Shown: in pieces, positions 53,179 to 61,608 of the stretch
How the letters are laid out: every line of letters begins with the position of its first letter
Numbering within the stretch: position 1 is the first letter of the stretch
Translations under genes and position numbers: made by a program
The notes under the pieces: model-generated
Seen by the model: only the letters and a program-made list of their open reading frames with translations
Databases searched by the model: none
Told to the model about the DNA's origin: nothing
NCBI RefSeq assembly: GCF_002257585.1
Contig: NZ_CP022743.1
Coordinates: forward strand, 2,108,001 to 2,172,000
Length of the DNA stretch: 64,000 nucleotides
Direction: 5' to 3'
Source of the DNA: Mucilaginibacter xinganensis
Lineage (GTDB): Bacteria; Bacteroidota; Bacteroidia; Sphingobacteriales; Sphingobacteriaceae

Positions 53179-54741
53179 TTACTTATCCAACCCACCCCTC
53201 CGTGTCGCTTTTACCTGAACCGGCCATTTAATCCCTTCTGTTTTTGTGTTTACTGTTTTTGCGGGGTCTTCGCTGGCCATGTAGGCTAACATGGCAGCAA
53301 GCATGGCGTTATTTTTCAGGTCACTAAAAACTATTTTGTCGTAGGTGTCGCGGTTGGTATGCCAGGTATATGACCCATACGACCAGCTAAGCGAGCCTAA
53401 CGAAAAGCCGGGTGCACCGACGGCAACAAATGAGGCAAAGTCTGAACCGCCGCCTCCGGGTGCGCCGGGGAATACCGTTTTTATGCGGTTCTTAATAGTA
53501 TCAGGTACTGCGGCAAGCCAGCGGGTAAGGTAGTCTTTGGCCTCGACATAGCCTTGCCCGGTCAGGTTTACCACGCGGCCGGTGCCGTTATCCTGGTTAA
53601 AAAGTGCCTGCAGGTTTTTTACTATTTCAGGGTGATCTTCTACAAAAGCCCGTGAACCGTTCAATCCTTCCTCTTCGCTGCCCCAATGGCCAACCAATAT
53701 GGTGCGTTTGGGGTGGGGATAATATTTCTTTAACAAGCGCATAGCCTCCATCATGGTAAGGGTGCCGGTGCCATTGTCGGTAGCCCCGGTTCCGCCATCC
53801 CACGAGTCGAAGTGCGCGCTTAACATTACATATTCTTCAGGCTTTTCGCTGCCTTTTATTTCGGCGATGGTATTAAAGGTTGGTACTACACCCAGTTCTT
53901 TTGATTCGGTATGCACGCTGATCTTCGGGTTTGCACCCGATTCGGTTAAACGGTAAAGCATCCCGTAATCTTCCAGTGCAATATCAACGGTCGGTACTTT
54001 TTTAGTATAAGCGCCAAAAATTTTATCAACTCCAAATCCGGCAGACCAGTTATTGGTTAATATCCCCACTGCCCCGGCATTTTCAAGCGCTACCGGTAAT
54101 GTTTTATTATTAAGGCCGGTTTTGCTGACGCGTTTACGCCAGGCATCAGTCATGGCGCTGCGCTCTTTTTTCATTTTATCAAAAGATTCCGTTGTAGCAA
54201 ATTCCTTCCAGTTATCATCGGGCCTGCCGGTAGGCTGGCACATGGAGATCATAACAAACTTACCTTTTACATTTGGCAGCCATTGTTGAAAAGCAACAGA
54301 GTCGGCTAAATCGGGTAATATAATTATTTCGGCCGTGGTAGTCTTTTTGCCCATTCCAGGGCTCCAGGCCAATTGGGTACCTTCAAGGGATTTTACCCGT
54401 GGAGACACCATATCAATGTGCGAAACCCCACGTTCCCAGCCACGCCATTCGCCCCATTTTTCATTATGAGCCGGGATGTCCCAGCTTTTATATTTGGCAA
54501 CAGCCCAGTCATTAGCTTGTTTCATTTGCGGGGTGCCCACCAAACGGGGGCCAACGCCATCAAAAAGCTCATGGGCCAATTTTTCCAATTGCGAGTTGTT
54601 TGTTTCTTCGGCCATTATGCTGTCAATAACCGGTTTGTTTGATTGTGCCAATGCAATGCTGCTGATAAGCACCGCACCTAACATAAAGGGCAATGTTTTT
54701 TGCCAAAGGCCTAAGCGGGATTGGGTATAGGTGTTTTTCAT
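53179..54741 (-). CDS. Exported M28 family aminopeptidase
   Basis: A 520-residue zinc peptidase with a signal peptide ending near ISSIALAQS. A PA-like insert (about 130-270) precedes the catalytic domain. Metal ligands and catalytic residues of M28 are visible: SAHFDSW (His), ATDNGTG (Asp), SEEEGLNGS (Glu pair), NQDNGTG (Asp) and YTWHTNRDT (His). It probably removes N-terminal residues from peptides in the periplasm or outside. Monocistronic. Confidence 0.92.
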   Translation of the reverse strand: MKNTYTQSRLGLWQKTLPFMLGAVLISSIALAQSNKPVIDSIMAEETNNSQLEKLAHELFDGVGPRLVGTPQMKQANDWAVAKYKSWDIPAHNEKWGEWRGWERGVSHIDMVSPRVKSLEGTQLAWSPGMGKKTTTAEIIILPDLADSVAFQQWLPNVKGKFVMISMCQPTGRPDDNWKEFATTESFDKMKKERSAMTDAWRKRVSKTGLNNKTLPVALENAGAVGILTNNWSAGFGVDKIFGAYTKKVPTVDIALEDYGMLYRLTESGANPKISVHTESKELGVVPTFNTIAEIKGSEKPEEYVMLSAHFDSWDGGTGATDNGTGTLTMMEAMRLLKKYYPHPKRTILVGHWGSEEEGLNGSRAFVEDHPEIVKNLQALFNQDNGTGRVVNLTGQGYVEAKDYLTRWLAAVPDTIKNRIKTVFPGAPGGGGSDFASFVAVGAPGFSLGSLSWSYGSYTWHTNRDTYDKIVFSDLKNNAMLAAMLAYMASEDPAKTVNTKTEGIKWPVQVKATRRGGLDK

Positions 54742-54915
54742 AAGTCTAATTTATAAAAAAAATAAAGGTGTTATCATTTCTAATTAAGCTGCCACGCTTT
54801 TTAAATTATTTGTTATACTATTTTTACAATCCGGACCTGAAATTCATCACTTGCCTGTAAAAACGGGAGCTATTTAGTTTTAACTTAGTTCACCTTTATT
54901 TGAATCCTTATTGAT

Positions 54916-56049
54916 ATGAAAAAACTTAAATACTTATTGCTGTTATTTACCGGCCTTGCTGTAAGCATCAATTTGTTTGCCCAACAAACTACAGATAGCC
55001 TTTACCAGGTAAAAGGCTTCGCAATAGCGGCGCCGAGGCCTAATGGTGTTGCAGATTTTATTAAATTTATTGATGAAGAACTGGCACCGCGTAAAGTGAA
55101 TACGCTGATATTGAGGGTTGATTATAACTACCAGTATAAAAGCCACCCGGAACTAATGGATTCAATAGCGCTTTCAAAAAGCGATGTTAAAAAAATTGTG
55201 GAGGCGTGTAAGAAGCATAATATTAGTATTATTCCGCAGGTTAACTTGTTGGGGCACCAGTCATGGGCCAACAAAACAGGGATGTTATTGAGGGTTTATC
55301 CCGAATTTGATGAAACTCCATGGATTAAAGTTCCTTTAACTGCGGGCGAATATAAATGGCCCAACGCCGATGGTTTGTATTGTAAAAGTTATTGCCCGCT
55401 TCATCCTGGTGTTCATAAAATTGTGTTCGACGTGATTGATGAGGTAATGGATGTGTTTGAAGCAAGTGCTTTTCATGCGGGGATGGATGAAGTATTTTAC
55501 CTGGGCGAGGATAAATGCCCGCGTTGCGCCGGGCGCGATAAGGCTGTCCTGTTTGCTGATGAAGTACAAACTATTCGTGATCATTTGGCCGAAAAAGGCC
55601 GGGAACTTTGGATTTGGGGCGACCGTTTAATTGACGGCAGAACTACCGGCATAGGCGAGTGGGCCGCAAGTTATAATAATACATGGAAGGCTATTGACCT
55701 CATCCCGCGCGATGTGGTGATCTGCGACTGGCAGTATGACCAGGATAATCAAACAGCAGTTTATTTTGCAATGAAAGGCTTAAGAGTAGTGACCTGCGCG
55801 TGGAATCGTCCGCAGGTAGCGTTGAGCCAGGTAGAAAATCTGTATCGTTCAAGGGCCGCATCCGGCAGGGAGCTTAAACGCCGTTTTTACGGAGTTGCGG
55901 AAACCATCTGGTCGTCGCCTGTTCAGTTTCTTGATGGGTATTATGGAAGGTCAATTAACCCTGAATCCGGTAACAATACCCCGTGGAATACTTTCAGGGT
56001 AATGTTTGATAAGATAAATCAGTTGGAGCAGGCCGCTTCAACCAAATGA
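54916..56049 (+). CDS. Exported GH20-like (beta-N-acetylhexosaminidase family) protein
   Basis: A 377-residue TIM-barrel protein with a signal peptide (MKKLKYLLLLFTGLAVSINLFAQ). GH20-type features are IIPQVNLLGHQSW (strand with His) near 105 and the HAGMDEVFYLGEDKC motif (near 190), where GH20 enzymes place the catalytic Asp-Glu pair. The N-terminal GH20 accessory domain is absent, so the protein is shorter than usual. It likely acts on beta-linked GlcNAc/GalNAc-type glycans; the four-Cys segment near 180-205 may bind a metal. Confidence 0.78.
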   Translation: MKKLKYLLLLFTGLAVSINLFAQQTTDSLYQVKGFAIAAPRPNGVADFIKFIDEELAPRKVNTLILRVDYNYQYKSHPELMDSIALSKSDVKKIVEACKKHNISIIPQVNLLGHQSWANKTGMLLRVYPEFDETPWIKVPLTAGEYKWPNADGLYCKSYCPLHPGVHKIVFDVIDEVMDVFEASAFHAGMDEVFYLGEDKCPRCAGRDKAVLFADEVQTIRDHLAEKGRELWIWGDRLIDGRTTGIGEWAASYNNTWKAIDLIPRDVVICDWQYDQDNQTAVYFAMKGLRVVTCAWNRPQVALSQVENLYRSRAASGRELKRRFYGVAETIWSSPVQFLDGYYGRSINPESGNNTPWNTFRVMFDKINQLEQAASTK

Positions 56050-56505
56050 TGAAAATTTATCGTTAAAAAAATGCCGGTCTCAGGCTTTTAGTTATTTTTC
56101 AGTTTTTGTTCAATATTTCATTTGTGTATTAAATTATTGGTAAGTGTTAATTATTAATAAGTTTCGATAAATTTCTTATTAATTTAAAATTAATACTTTT
56201 TGGTAATTTTTACACTTGTAACTTGCTTTTCTGCATTTTTTACCCCTCCACTTAACGTAAAACTACGCGGCTAAACCCGTATAAATACTATTGTAGATCA
56301 ATTGATTGTGTTATAATTTTATTCCAGATATTAACAACTGTATAAACCAATATCAAAAACTCAAACCTGTAATGTCACTTTATCATTTTTAATTATAAAT
56401 TATCTTTTGTTTATTAATTAAATATTATAATATTGTATCAGATATGAGTTTGTTGTTTTCATAACAAGTTATAAGTTTAGTATTTCTAAATAAATAGACA
56501 CTTAT
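56050..56505. other. AT-rich intergenic region upstream of the injection system
   Basis: About 455 bases with no supported coding frame or RNA gene. The right end holds a promoter candidate. The region separates the housekeeping-like genes from the injection-system operon. Confidence 0.5.
56449..56479 (+). promoter_or_regulatory. Candidate promoter of the injection-system operon
   Basis: TTTG at 56449-56452 and TAAGTTTA at 56472-56479 are 19 bases apart, matching the Bacteroidota -33/-7 arrangement (TTTG, then TAnnTTTG; one mismatch at the last base). Transcription would begin about 20 bases before the first ATG at 56506. Pattern match only. Confidence 0.5.
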
Positions 56506-57120
56506 ATGATCCGCACTGCACTCGAATTCTTAAAGAAAGAACTTGAAACCTACATGGTTGACCGGGAGCAGGATCCCGCAAGTTATAGCGCCGGTAATGT
56601 GGTCGATTTAAAATCTATTGTGTTACCCAATGGCAATATCAACATTACGGAAAGCACCCACGTTACGGTAATGCTGGTAAATATTGAGGAGGAGCGGCGC
56701 GAAGGCAAGCAGCCGTATTATATCCCTACTGACGATAAGAAGTTTTTAAAGCTGAGTCCCCCGGTGGAGATTGACCTTTTCCTGTTGTTCGTAGCCAACA
56801 ACGCTGATTACCCTACAGCTTTACGCGATCTTTCGGATGTAATTGAATTTTTTCAGTCGCACACTGTATTTGATAGTCAAAAGTATCCGTCGCTCAATGC
56901 ATCGGTAACTGACCCGGTTAACAAGGTTTGGCAATTGATTGAAAGGCTGAGCATTAAACTGGTAAGCCTAACCTTTGAACAGCAGAATAATTTATGGGGA
57001 ATGTTGAGCTCCAAATATATGCCCAGTGCTGTGTACCGTGTGAAAATGCTCACCGTTTTTGAAACCAAAAGCGATGAAAAAGTTGCTGCAATTAGTGAAC
57101 TTAATTTTGTTGAAAACTGA
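56506..57120 (+). CDS. DUF4255 protein, Pvc16/Afp16-like tail terminator of a contractile injection system
   Basis: A 204-residue protein with the DUF4255 N-terminal pattern: MIRTALEFLKKELETY, the VTVMLVNIEEE strand, and LSPPVEIDLFLLFVANNADYPTALRDL, followed by an FFQSHTVFDSQKYPSL segment. In Afp/PVC particles the corresponding protein caps the sheath and tube and sets the tail end. It is the first gene of the operon here, a common order in Bacteroidota systems. No signal peptide, as expected for a cytoplasmically assembled particle. Confidence 0.87.
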   Translation: MIRTALEFLKKELETYMVDREQDPASYSAGNVVDLKSIVLPNGNINITESTHVTVMLVNIEEERREGKQPYYIPTDDKKFLKLSPPVEIDLFLLFVANNADYPTALRDLSDVIEFFQSHTVFDSQKYPSLNASVTDPVNKVWQLIERLSIKLVSLTFEQQNNLWGMLSSKYMPSAVYRVKMLTVFETKSDEKVAAISELNFVEN

Positions 57121-57124
57121 TGTT

Positions 57125-58315
57125 ATGCCTACAGTAATAGTAAAATATTCGGAACTGGTGACCCTTTCGGTTATGCAATTATTTTATAGTAATAAAATAT
57201 GCCGTAGCTATCAATCCACACCGGTATTAGATTTTACCATTGTGCCAACTGCAGAATGCCAGGCCTTTATGCAAGCTAAAAATATGGTATTTAGAAATAC
57301 GGGAACTAATGGTGGATTTACCGTTTTAGCGGCCACGTCCGGCAAAACTATTACCGGTAACAACATCATCAGGAACAAGATAACAAAGGCCGATAAGCTA
57401 AGCTTTTTTATGGTGCTTCGAAATCCCGAATTGATCAATTTCGATCTTTTACCAACTACACTAAATAAAGGTAATATTTATTATTTCAGCAACCAGGTAA
57501 AGGACCTGGCAGCTGTCAGGAACAATCTCCATTTAACAAAAAATGTTGCGGGAGTTGACGGTAATGCTGACCAGTTAAAAAAAGCTACTGCTAACTATAA
57601 ATATAATTTTGCCGGGGTTATAACGGCAGCTGATGCCAAAGTGAAACACCTGTTAACGGGTGCTACAGTTACCGCGAGTTCTGTAATTGTTCAAAACACA
57701 CTGTCTGACATTACATTCAATCTTTCTGCACTTCCTTCGGGGTGCTGCCAGCTGCTGGTTAATAACGTGGTAACAGACACGTTTTATTTTTTAGGCACCA
57801 TGGCTAACCAGCAAATTTTCGGCGTAGTTGAGTTGTCGCTCTCGTCAGCCCTGCCTGCAAATTACAGGATTATTGAGCCGGATCAGTCGCTGGTGACAGC
57901 GAGACCTAATTACGTGGTGTTATTTAAAAACCGCCAAACCTTTTGGCGCTATACTATCCAGCTGCAAACCAACAGCGCAATTTATTTAGAGATGTCAAAG
58001 TTAAGCCCGGTTCAGAAAACCGATTTTATAAAGCAACTGGGCATTAGCGCTAATGATACCAACGTGAAGTTTAAGCTGCTGTCGAATACTGATTTAAGCC
58101 TGGTGTTTGTGTCACTGGCTAATATAGCCTTGATGGAAAAGTATACCTCTACAACAAGCGCTGCTAAAGATCCGCTGATTATCACATTGAACAAGTATAT
58201 CAATACTCCCGCAAAAAAAGCGGTAATAAAAACAAACCTGCCTTACCCGTCAACAGCAACAATTGATGCAGGCAGTCTTCCGGCTATTTATTCAGACGTA
58301 TTCATAACACTTTAA
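57125..58315 (+). CDS. Unrecognised 396-residue injection-system component
   Basis: The start at 57125 (MPTVIVKYSELVTL) is preferred: the longer frame from 57059 overlaps the DUF4255 gene by 62 bases and its first residues are a shadow of it. The protein is beta-rich, with no signal peptide, membrane segment or catalytic motif. It contains two Cys pairs and a helical end (LSPVQKTDFIKQLGISAND). It lies between the cap and sheath genes, 12 bases before the sheath ATG, so it is almost certainly part of the particle or its assembly. I cannot equate it with a numbered Pvc protein. Confidence 0.75.
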   Translation: MPTVIVKYSELVTLSVMQLFYSNKICRSYQSTPVLDFTIVPTAECQAFMQAKNMVFRNTGTNGGFTVLAATSGKTITGNNIIRNKITKADKLSFFMVLRNPELINFDLLPTTLNKGNIYYFSNQVKDLAAVRNNLHLTKNVAGVDGNADQLKKATANYKYNFAGVITAADAKVKHLLTGATVTASSVIVQNTLSDITFNLSALPSGCCQLLVNNVVTDTFYFLGTMANQQIFGVVELSLSSALPANYRIIEPDQSLVTARPNYVVLFKNRQTFWRYTIQLQTNSAIYLEMSKLSPVQKTDFIKQLGISANDTNVKFKLLSNTDLSLVFVSLANIALMEKYTSTTSAAKDPLIITLNKYINTPAKKAVIKTNLPYPSTATIDAGSLPAIYSDVFITL

Positions 58316-58327
58316 AAACAATAAAAA

Positions 58328-59779
58328 ATGGCAAATTACAGATCTCCGGGTGTATATGTAGAGGAAATATCTACCCTTCCACCTTCAATAGCAGAAGTTG
58401 AATCTGCTGTTCCTGCTTTTGTAGGCTATACAAGTATAGCTACTAACCTGGTTACAAACGACCTGGCAAACGTACCTACACCCATCAATAGCATGAGTGA
58501 TTATGTACAGTTTTTTGGCGGTCCTGATGTTGAAGACCCGGCTAACATAACCATTGACATTGATGAAAAACAGTCGGGAGGTAAAACAACAGGGTATAGT
58601 GCTGTAATAACTCCTGATTTAACGCAAATGAGTACCCATATTTTGTATCACGCTGTAAAGCATTATTTTGCAAATGGAGGTACAAGATGCTATATTACAT
58701 CGGTAGGTAAGTATGCCAATGCCATTGCGCTGGCAGATCTGGAAGCAGGTTTTGATGCAGTAGGCGCAATAGATGGGCCTACCATTTTGCTGTGTCCTGA
58801 GGCAATTCACCTGGGCGCCAGCTTTGCTTCGCTCAACCAGTACATGGCCGACCAGGCAGCTTCACTTACTGATCGTTTTGCTATTATTGATACGCTGGCA
58901 CCAACTATTCCTAAAACAGCAGGTTCCATAACAACTGATGTGGCAACTGCAATAAACGGAGTGAACCCATCCGGTAAGGCACCATTCGCGCTTCAATATG
59001 CAGCGGTATATTATCCTTACCTGGAGACCATTTACAATTATGCCTTTAATTTTGACGCGCTTACCATAAGCACTTATAAAATAAATGGTGCCACCCCTGC
59101 GCCTGCCGATCCGAAAGCCGGAGCAACAATGTTATCGCTCAAAACTACGGCATCAAGTTTATACAATTTTATCCTTGCCAAATTCCAGCAGTTACACATC
59201 ACCTTACCACCTTCTGCTGCTATTGCGGGTGTGTATTGTGGCGTTGATCAAAAGATAGGGGTATGGAAGGCACCTGCAAATATTTCGCTAAGCGATGTTG
59301 TAAAAGCAAATGTTACCGTTGCCCGGATTGACCAGGACTTGCTGAATGTAAATGACCAAACCGGTAAATCGGTAAATGCCATATTGAATTCGCCGGGTTT
59401 TGGTACGGTAGTAATGGGCGCCCGCACGCTGGACGGCAATGATAACGAGTGGAGGTACATTAACGTTCGCCGCTTTTTTATAACCGTTGAACAGTCTATT
59501 AAAAACTCAATGGGCATGTTTGTTTTTGAGCCAAATACTTCGGCAACCTGGGTAAAGGTGCAAGCTATGGTTGAAAATTACCTTTTCCTGAAATGGCGCG
59601 ATGGTGCTTTAGCCGGTGCCAAACCTGAGCAGGCGTTTTTTGTAAACATCGGGCTGGGCAGCACAATGACCTCTGTTGATATATTAGAGGGAAGGCTTAT
59701 TATCCAGATTGGTATGGCGGTGGCACGCCCGGCTGAATTTATCATTATGCAGTTTGAGCAGATGATGCAAACCTCTTAA
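58328..59779 (+). CDS. Contractile tail sheath protein (Pvc2/Afp2-like)
   Basis: A 483-residue sheath subunit. The N-terminal RSPGVYVEEISTLPPSI and VPAFVGYT are diagnostic of phage-tail/eCIS sheaths. The C-terminal domain has RRFFITVEQSIKNSMGMFVFEPNT and WVKVQAMVENYLFLKWRDGAL. In PVC/Afp systems there are usually three sheath genes; only this one is visible before the window ends. It polymerises around the tube and contracts to drive it out. Confidence 0.95.
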   Translation: MANYRSPGVYVEEISTLPPSIAEVESAVPAFVGYTSIATNLVTNDLANVPTPINSMSDYVQFFGGPDVEDPANITIDIDEKQSGGKTTGYSAVITPDLTQMSTHILYHAVKHYFANGGTRCYITSVGKYANAIALADLEAGFDAVGAIDGPTILLCPEAIHLGASFASLNQYMADQAASLTDRFAIIDTLAPTIPKTAGSITTDVATAINGVNPSGKAPFALQYAAVYYPYLETIYNYAFNFDALTISTYKINGATPAPADPKAGATMLSLKTTASSLYNFILAKFQQLHITLPPSAAIAGVYCGVDQKIGVWKAPANISLSDVVKANVTVARIDQDLLNVNDQTGKSVNAILNSPGFGTVVMGARTLDGNDNEWRYINVRRFFITVEQSIKNSMGMFVFEPNTSATWVKVQAMVENYLFLKWRDGALAGAKPEQAFFVNIGLGSTMTSVDILEGRLIIQIGMAVARPAEFIIMQFEQMMQTS

Positions 59780-59832
59780 CAGTAAAGTAAGAATAGTATT
59801 TAAAATTATTGTAAAACATAAAAACTACAAAA

Positions 59833-60270
59833 ATGGCAAATTATCCATTACCAGTCTTCCATTTCAGTGTTTCATTGGGCGGCGGTGCACCTATAGGTTT
59901 TTCAGAAGTAAGCGGACTTTCGCAGGAAGTTCAGGCCATTGAATACAGGGATGGCTTAATGACATATACCACCATGCCGCTGAAAAGACCGGGGCTAAGA
60001 AAATCAGGTAACATTACTTTGAAAAGGGGTATGACTACCGCAAACAACGATCTGTACGATTGGCTGAATAATAAAGGAAATCCCGGTGTTGATCGCAGAG
60101 ACCTTACGATCACTTTGTTAAATGATGAAAACAACCCTGTTTTTGTTTGGAGCATAGCGCAGGCCTGGCCGGTTAAAATTGAGGGCCCCGGTTTAAAAGC
60201 AACCGGGAACGAAACAGCTATTGAATCAATTGAGCTTGTACACGAAGGGATAACATTAAAATCGGCTTAA
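59833..60270 (+). CDS. Tail tube protein (gp19 family, Pvc1/Afp1-like)
   Basis: A 145-residue T4 gp19-like inner tube subunit: YPLPVFHFSVSLGG, GFSEVSGLSQEVQAIEYRDG, ITLKRGMTT and the closing ESIELVHEGITLK. It forms the rigid hexameric-ring tube that holds effectors. It follows the sheath gene and is adjacent to a second tube paralogue. Confidence 0.93.
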   Translation: MANYPLPVFHFSVSLGGGAPIGFSEVSGLSQEVQAIEYRDGLMTYTTMPLKRPGLRKSGNITLKRGMTTANNDLYDWLNNKGNPGVDRRDLTITLLNDENNPVFVWSIAQAWPVKIEGPGLKATGNETAIESIELVHEGITLKSA

Positions 60271-60273
60271 TAA

Positions 60274-60741
60274 ATGGCAACCTACTATCCACCGGCAGGC
60301 TTTCACTTCAAAGTTGAATTTGTTGGGGTAAGCGGTGCTGACAGCGATACCGAACAACGCTTTCAGGAAGTTAGCGGCTTGTCTGTAGAGATTGAAACGG
60401 AAGAATTACGCGAGGGCGGGGAGAACAGGTTTGTTTATAAACTGCCCAAAAGGGCCAAATATCCAAATCTTGTTTTGAAAAGAGGATTGCTAAAAGGGAC
60501 AGCCCTGCTTGCCTGGTTCAAATCGGCACAGAATACCTATTTCATGGTACCGATATACGATTTTAAACCTGCAGATATTATGATAACGTTGCTGGACGAA
60601 GCGGATCAGCCCTATGCCATCTGGAATGTAGTGCAGGCCTACCCGTTAAAGTGGTCAACGTCTGATTTTAAATCGACAGACAACTCAGTAGTAGTGGAAA
60701 CCATAGAACTGGCTTATCAATATTTTGAACGAAAAATGTAA
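60274..60741 (+). CDS. Tail tube protein paralogue (gp19 family, Pvc5/Afp5-like)
   Basis: A 155-residue gp19-family protein: YYPPAGFHFKVEF, FQEVSGLSVEIETEELREGG, LKRGLLKGTALL and VVETIELAYQYFERK. In PVC/Afp the Pvc5-type tube protein joins the main tube to the baseplate hub. It lies 3 bases after the Pvc1-like gene. Confidence 0.9.
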   Translation: MATYYPPAGFHFKVEFVGVSGADSDTEQRFQEVSGLSVEIETEELREGGENRFVYKLPKRAKYPNLVLKRGLLKGTALLAWFKSAQNTYFMVPIYDFKPADIMITLLDEADQPYAIWNVVQAYPLKWSTSDFKSTDNSVVVETIELAYQYFERKM

Positions 60742-60745
60742 AGCT

Positions 60746-60907
60746 ATGCCTGTACAGATCAATGAAATAATTATCAGGGCGGTTGTTGACCCGGCACCTG
60801 TGAACAGCGGCAGCAGCAGCCAGACGCCGCAGGGCGTCGGAAGCGATGAAAGTTATGAAGCTGTAGAAAAAGTATTGGAAATAATTAAAGAAAAACAGGA
60901 ACGCTGA
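60746..60907 (+). CDS. DUF5908 small protein (Pvc6/Afp6-like position)
   Basis: A 53-residue protein starting MPVQINEIIIRAVVDP, the DUF5908 opening found in Bacteroidota injection-system loci, with a helical end (EAVEKVLEIIKEK). The start at 60746 is chosen over 60725, which lies inside the tube gene. Its stop overlaps the next ATG (TGATG). Small size and position match the pvc6/afp6 slot. Confidence 0.8.
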   Translation: MPVQINEIIIRAVVDPAPVNSGSSSQTPQGVGSDESYEAVEKVLEIIKEKQER

Positions 60908-61590
60908 TGGATACTCAAAGTGCGGCAATGTTGCCATTTAACCTTAAGATCTTACAAACAGATGTGAATGGGATCCCTATTCTTGGTGTACCATTCCTGG
61001 CTATGTTCAATCCCGAAAACATCGCTATTAGCGAGTCGGTAATATGGGAAGTAACAACGCCGCCGGGCCAAACCGGCACCGACCCAAGGCACGTAGGGAT
61101 TCAACCACGCACATTTACCATAGAGCTTACGCTTGATGGCACGGGTGTTAACACAAATGGCGTAAAGATCCCGGTTACAGCGCAGGTATTGCTTTTCAGG
61201 CTGGTAACAACCACCATTTCGGGCACCATTCACCGACCTAATTATTTATTGCTGCAATACGGTTTATTCATATGTAATTGTGTTTTAAACAGCTCAACAG
61301 TTACCTATACCATGTTTGATATGTTCGGCCTGCCCATCCGGGCCAAGATCAGCGCATCATTTACCGAGCGCACGCTTTCAACGTTCGGTAATATCATGAG
61401 CATGCTTTCTTCACCTGATCTTACCCATTCGGTACAGGTAATGGAAGGGGACTTGTTACCACTTTTAACAACCCGGATTTATAAGGATCAAAACTATTAC
61501 TTACAAGTGGCGAAGGTTAACAAGCTCAAAAATTTTAGAAAGCTTAAAGCGGGCAGCACATTGATTTTTCCGCCAATTTCAAATAAATAG
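60907..61590 (+). CDS. LysM-domain baseplate protein (Pvc7/Afp7-like)
   Basis: A 227-residue protein. The N-terminal region (LPFNLKILQ..., MFNPENIAISESVIWE) and the FTIELTLDGTGV strand match Pvc7/gp53-like hub proteins. The last ~45 residues are a LysM fold (GDLLPLLTTRIYKDQNYYLQVAKVN... LKAGSTLIFPP). It links hub and baseplate. The ATG overlaps the preceding stop. Confidence 0.87.
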   Translation: MDTQSAAMLPFNLKILQTDVNGIPILGVPFLAMFNPENIAISESVIWEVTTPPGQTGTDPRHVGIQPRTFTIELTLDGTGVNTNGVKIPVTAQVLLFRLVTTTISGTIHRPNYLLLQYGLFICNCVLNSSTVTYTMFDMFGLPIRAKISASFTERTLSTFGNIMSMLSSPDLTHSVQVMEGDLLPLLTTRIYKDQNYYLQVAKVNKLKNFRKLKAGSTLIFPPISNK

Positions 61591-61608
61591 CAATTAAACA
61601 ATTAAGCA

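Noticed and set aside
57059..57124. Upstream start for the 396-residue injection-system protein
   Set aside because: It would overlap the DUF4255 gene by 62 bases and the added residues are a frame shadow of that gene.
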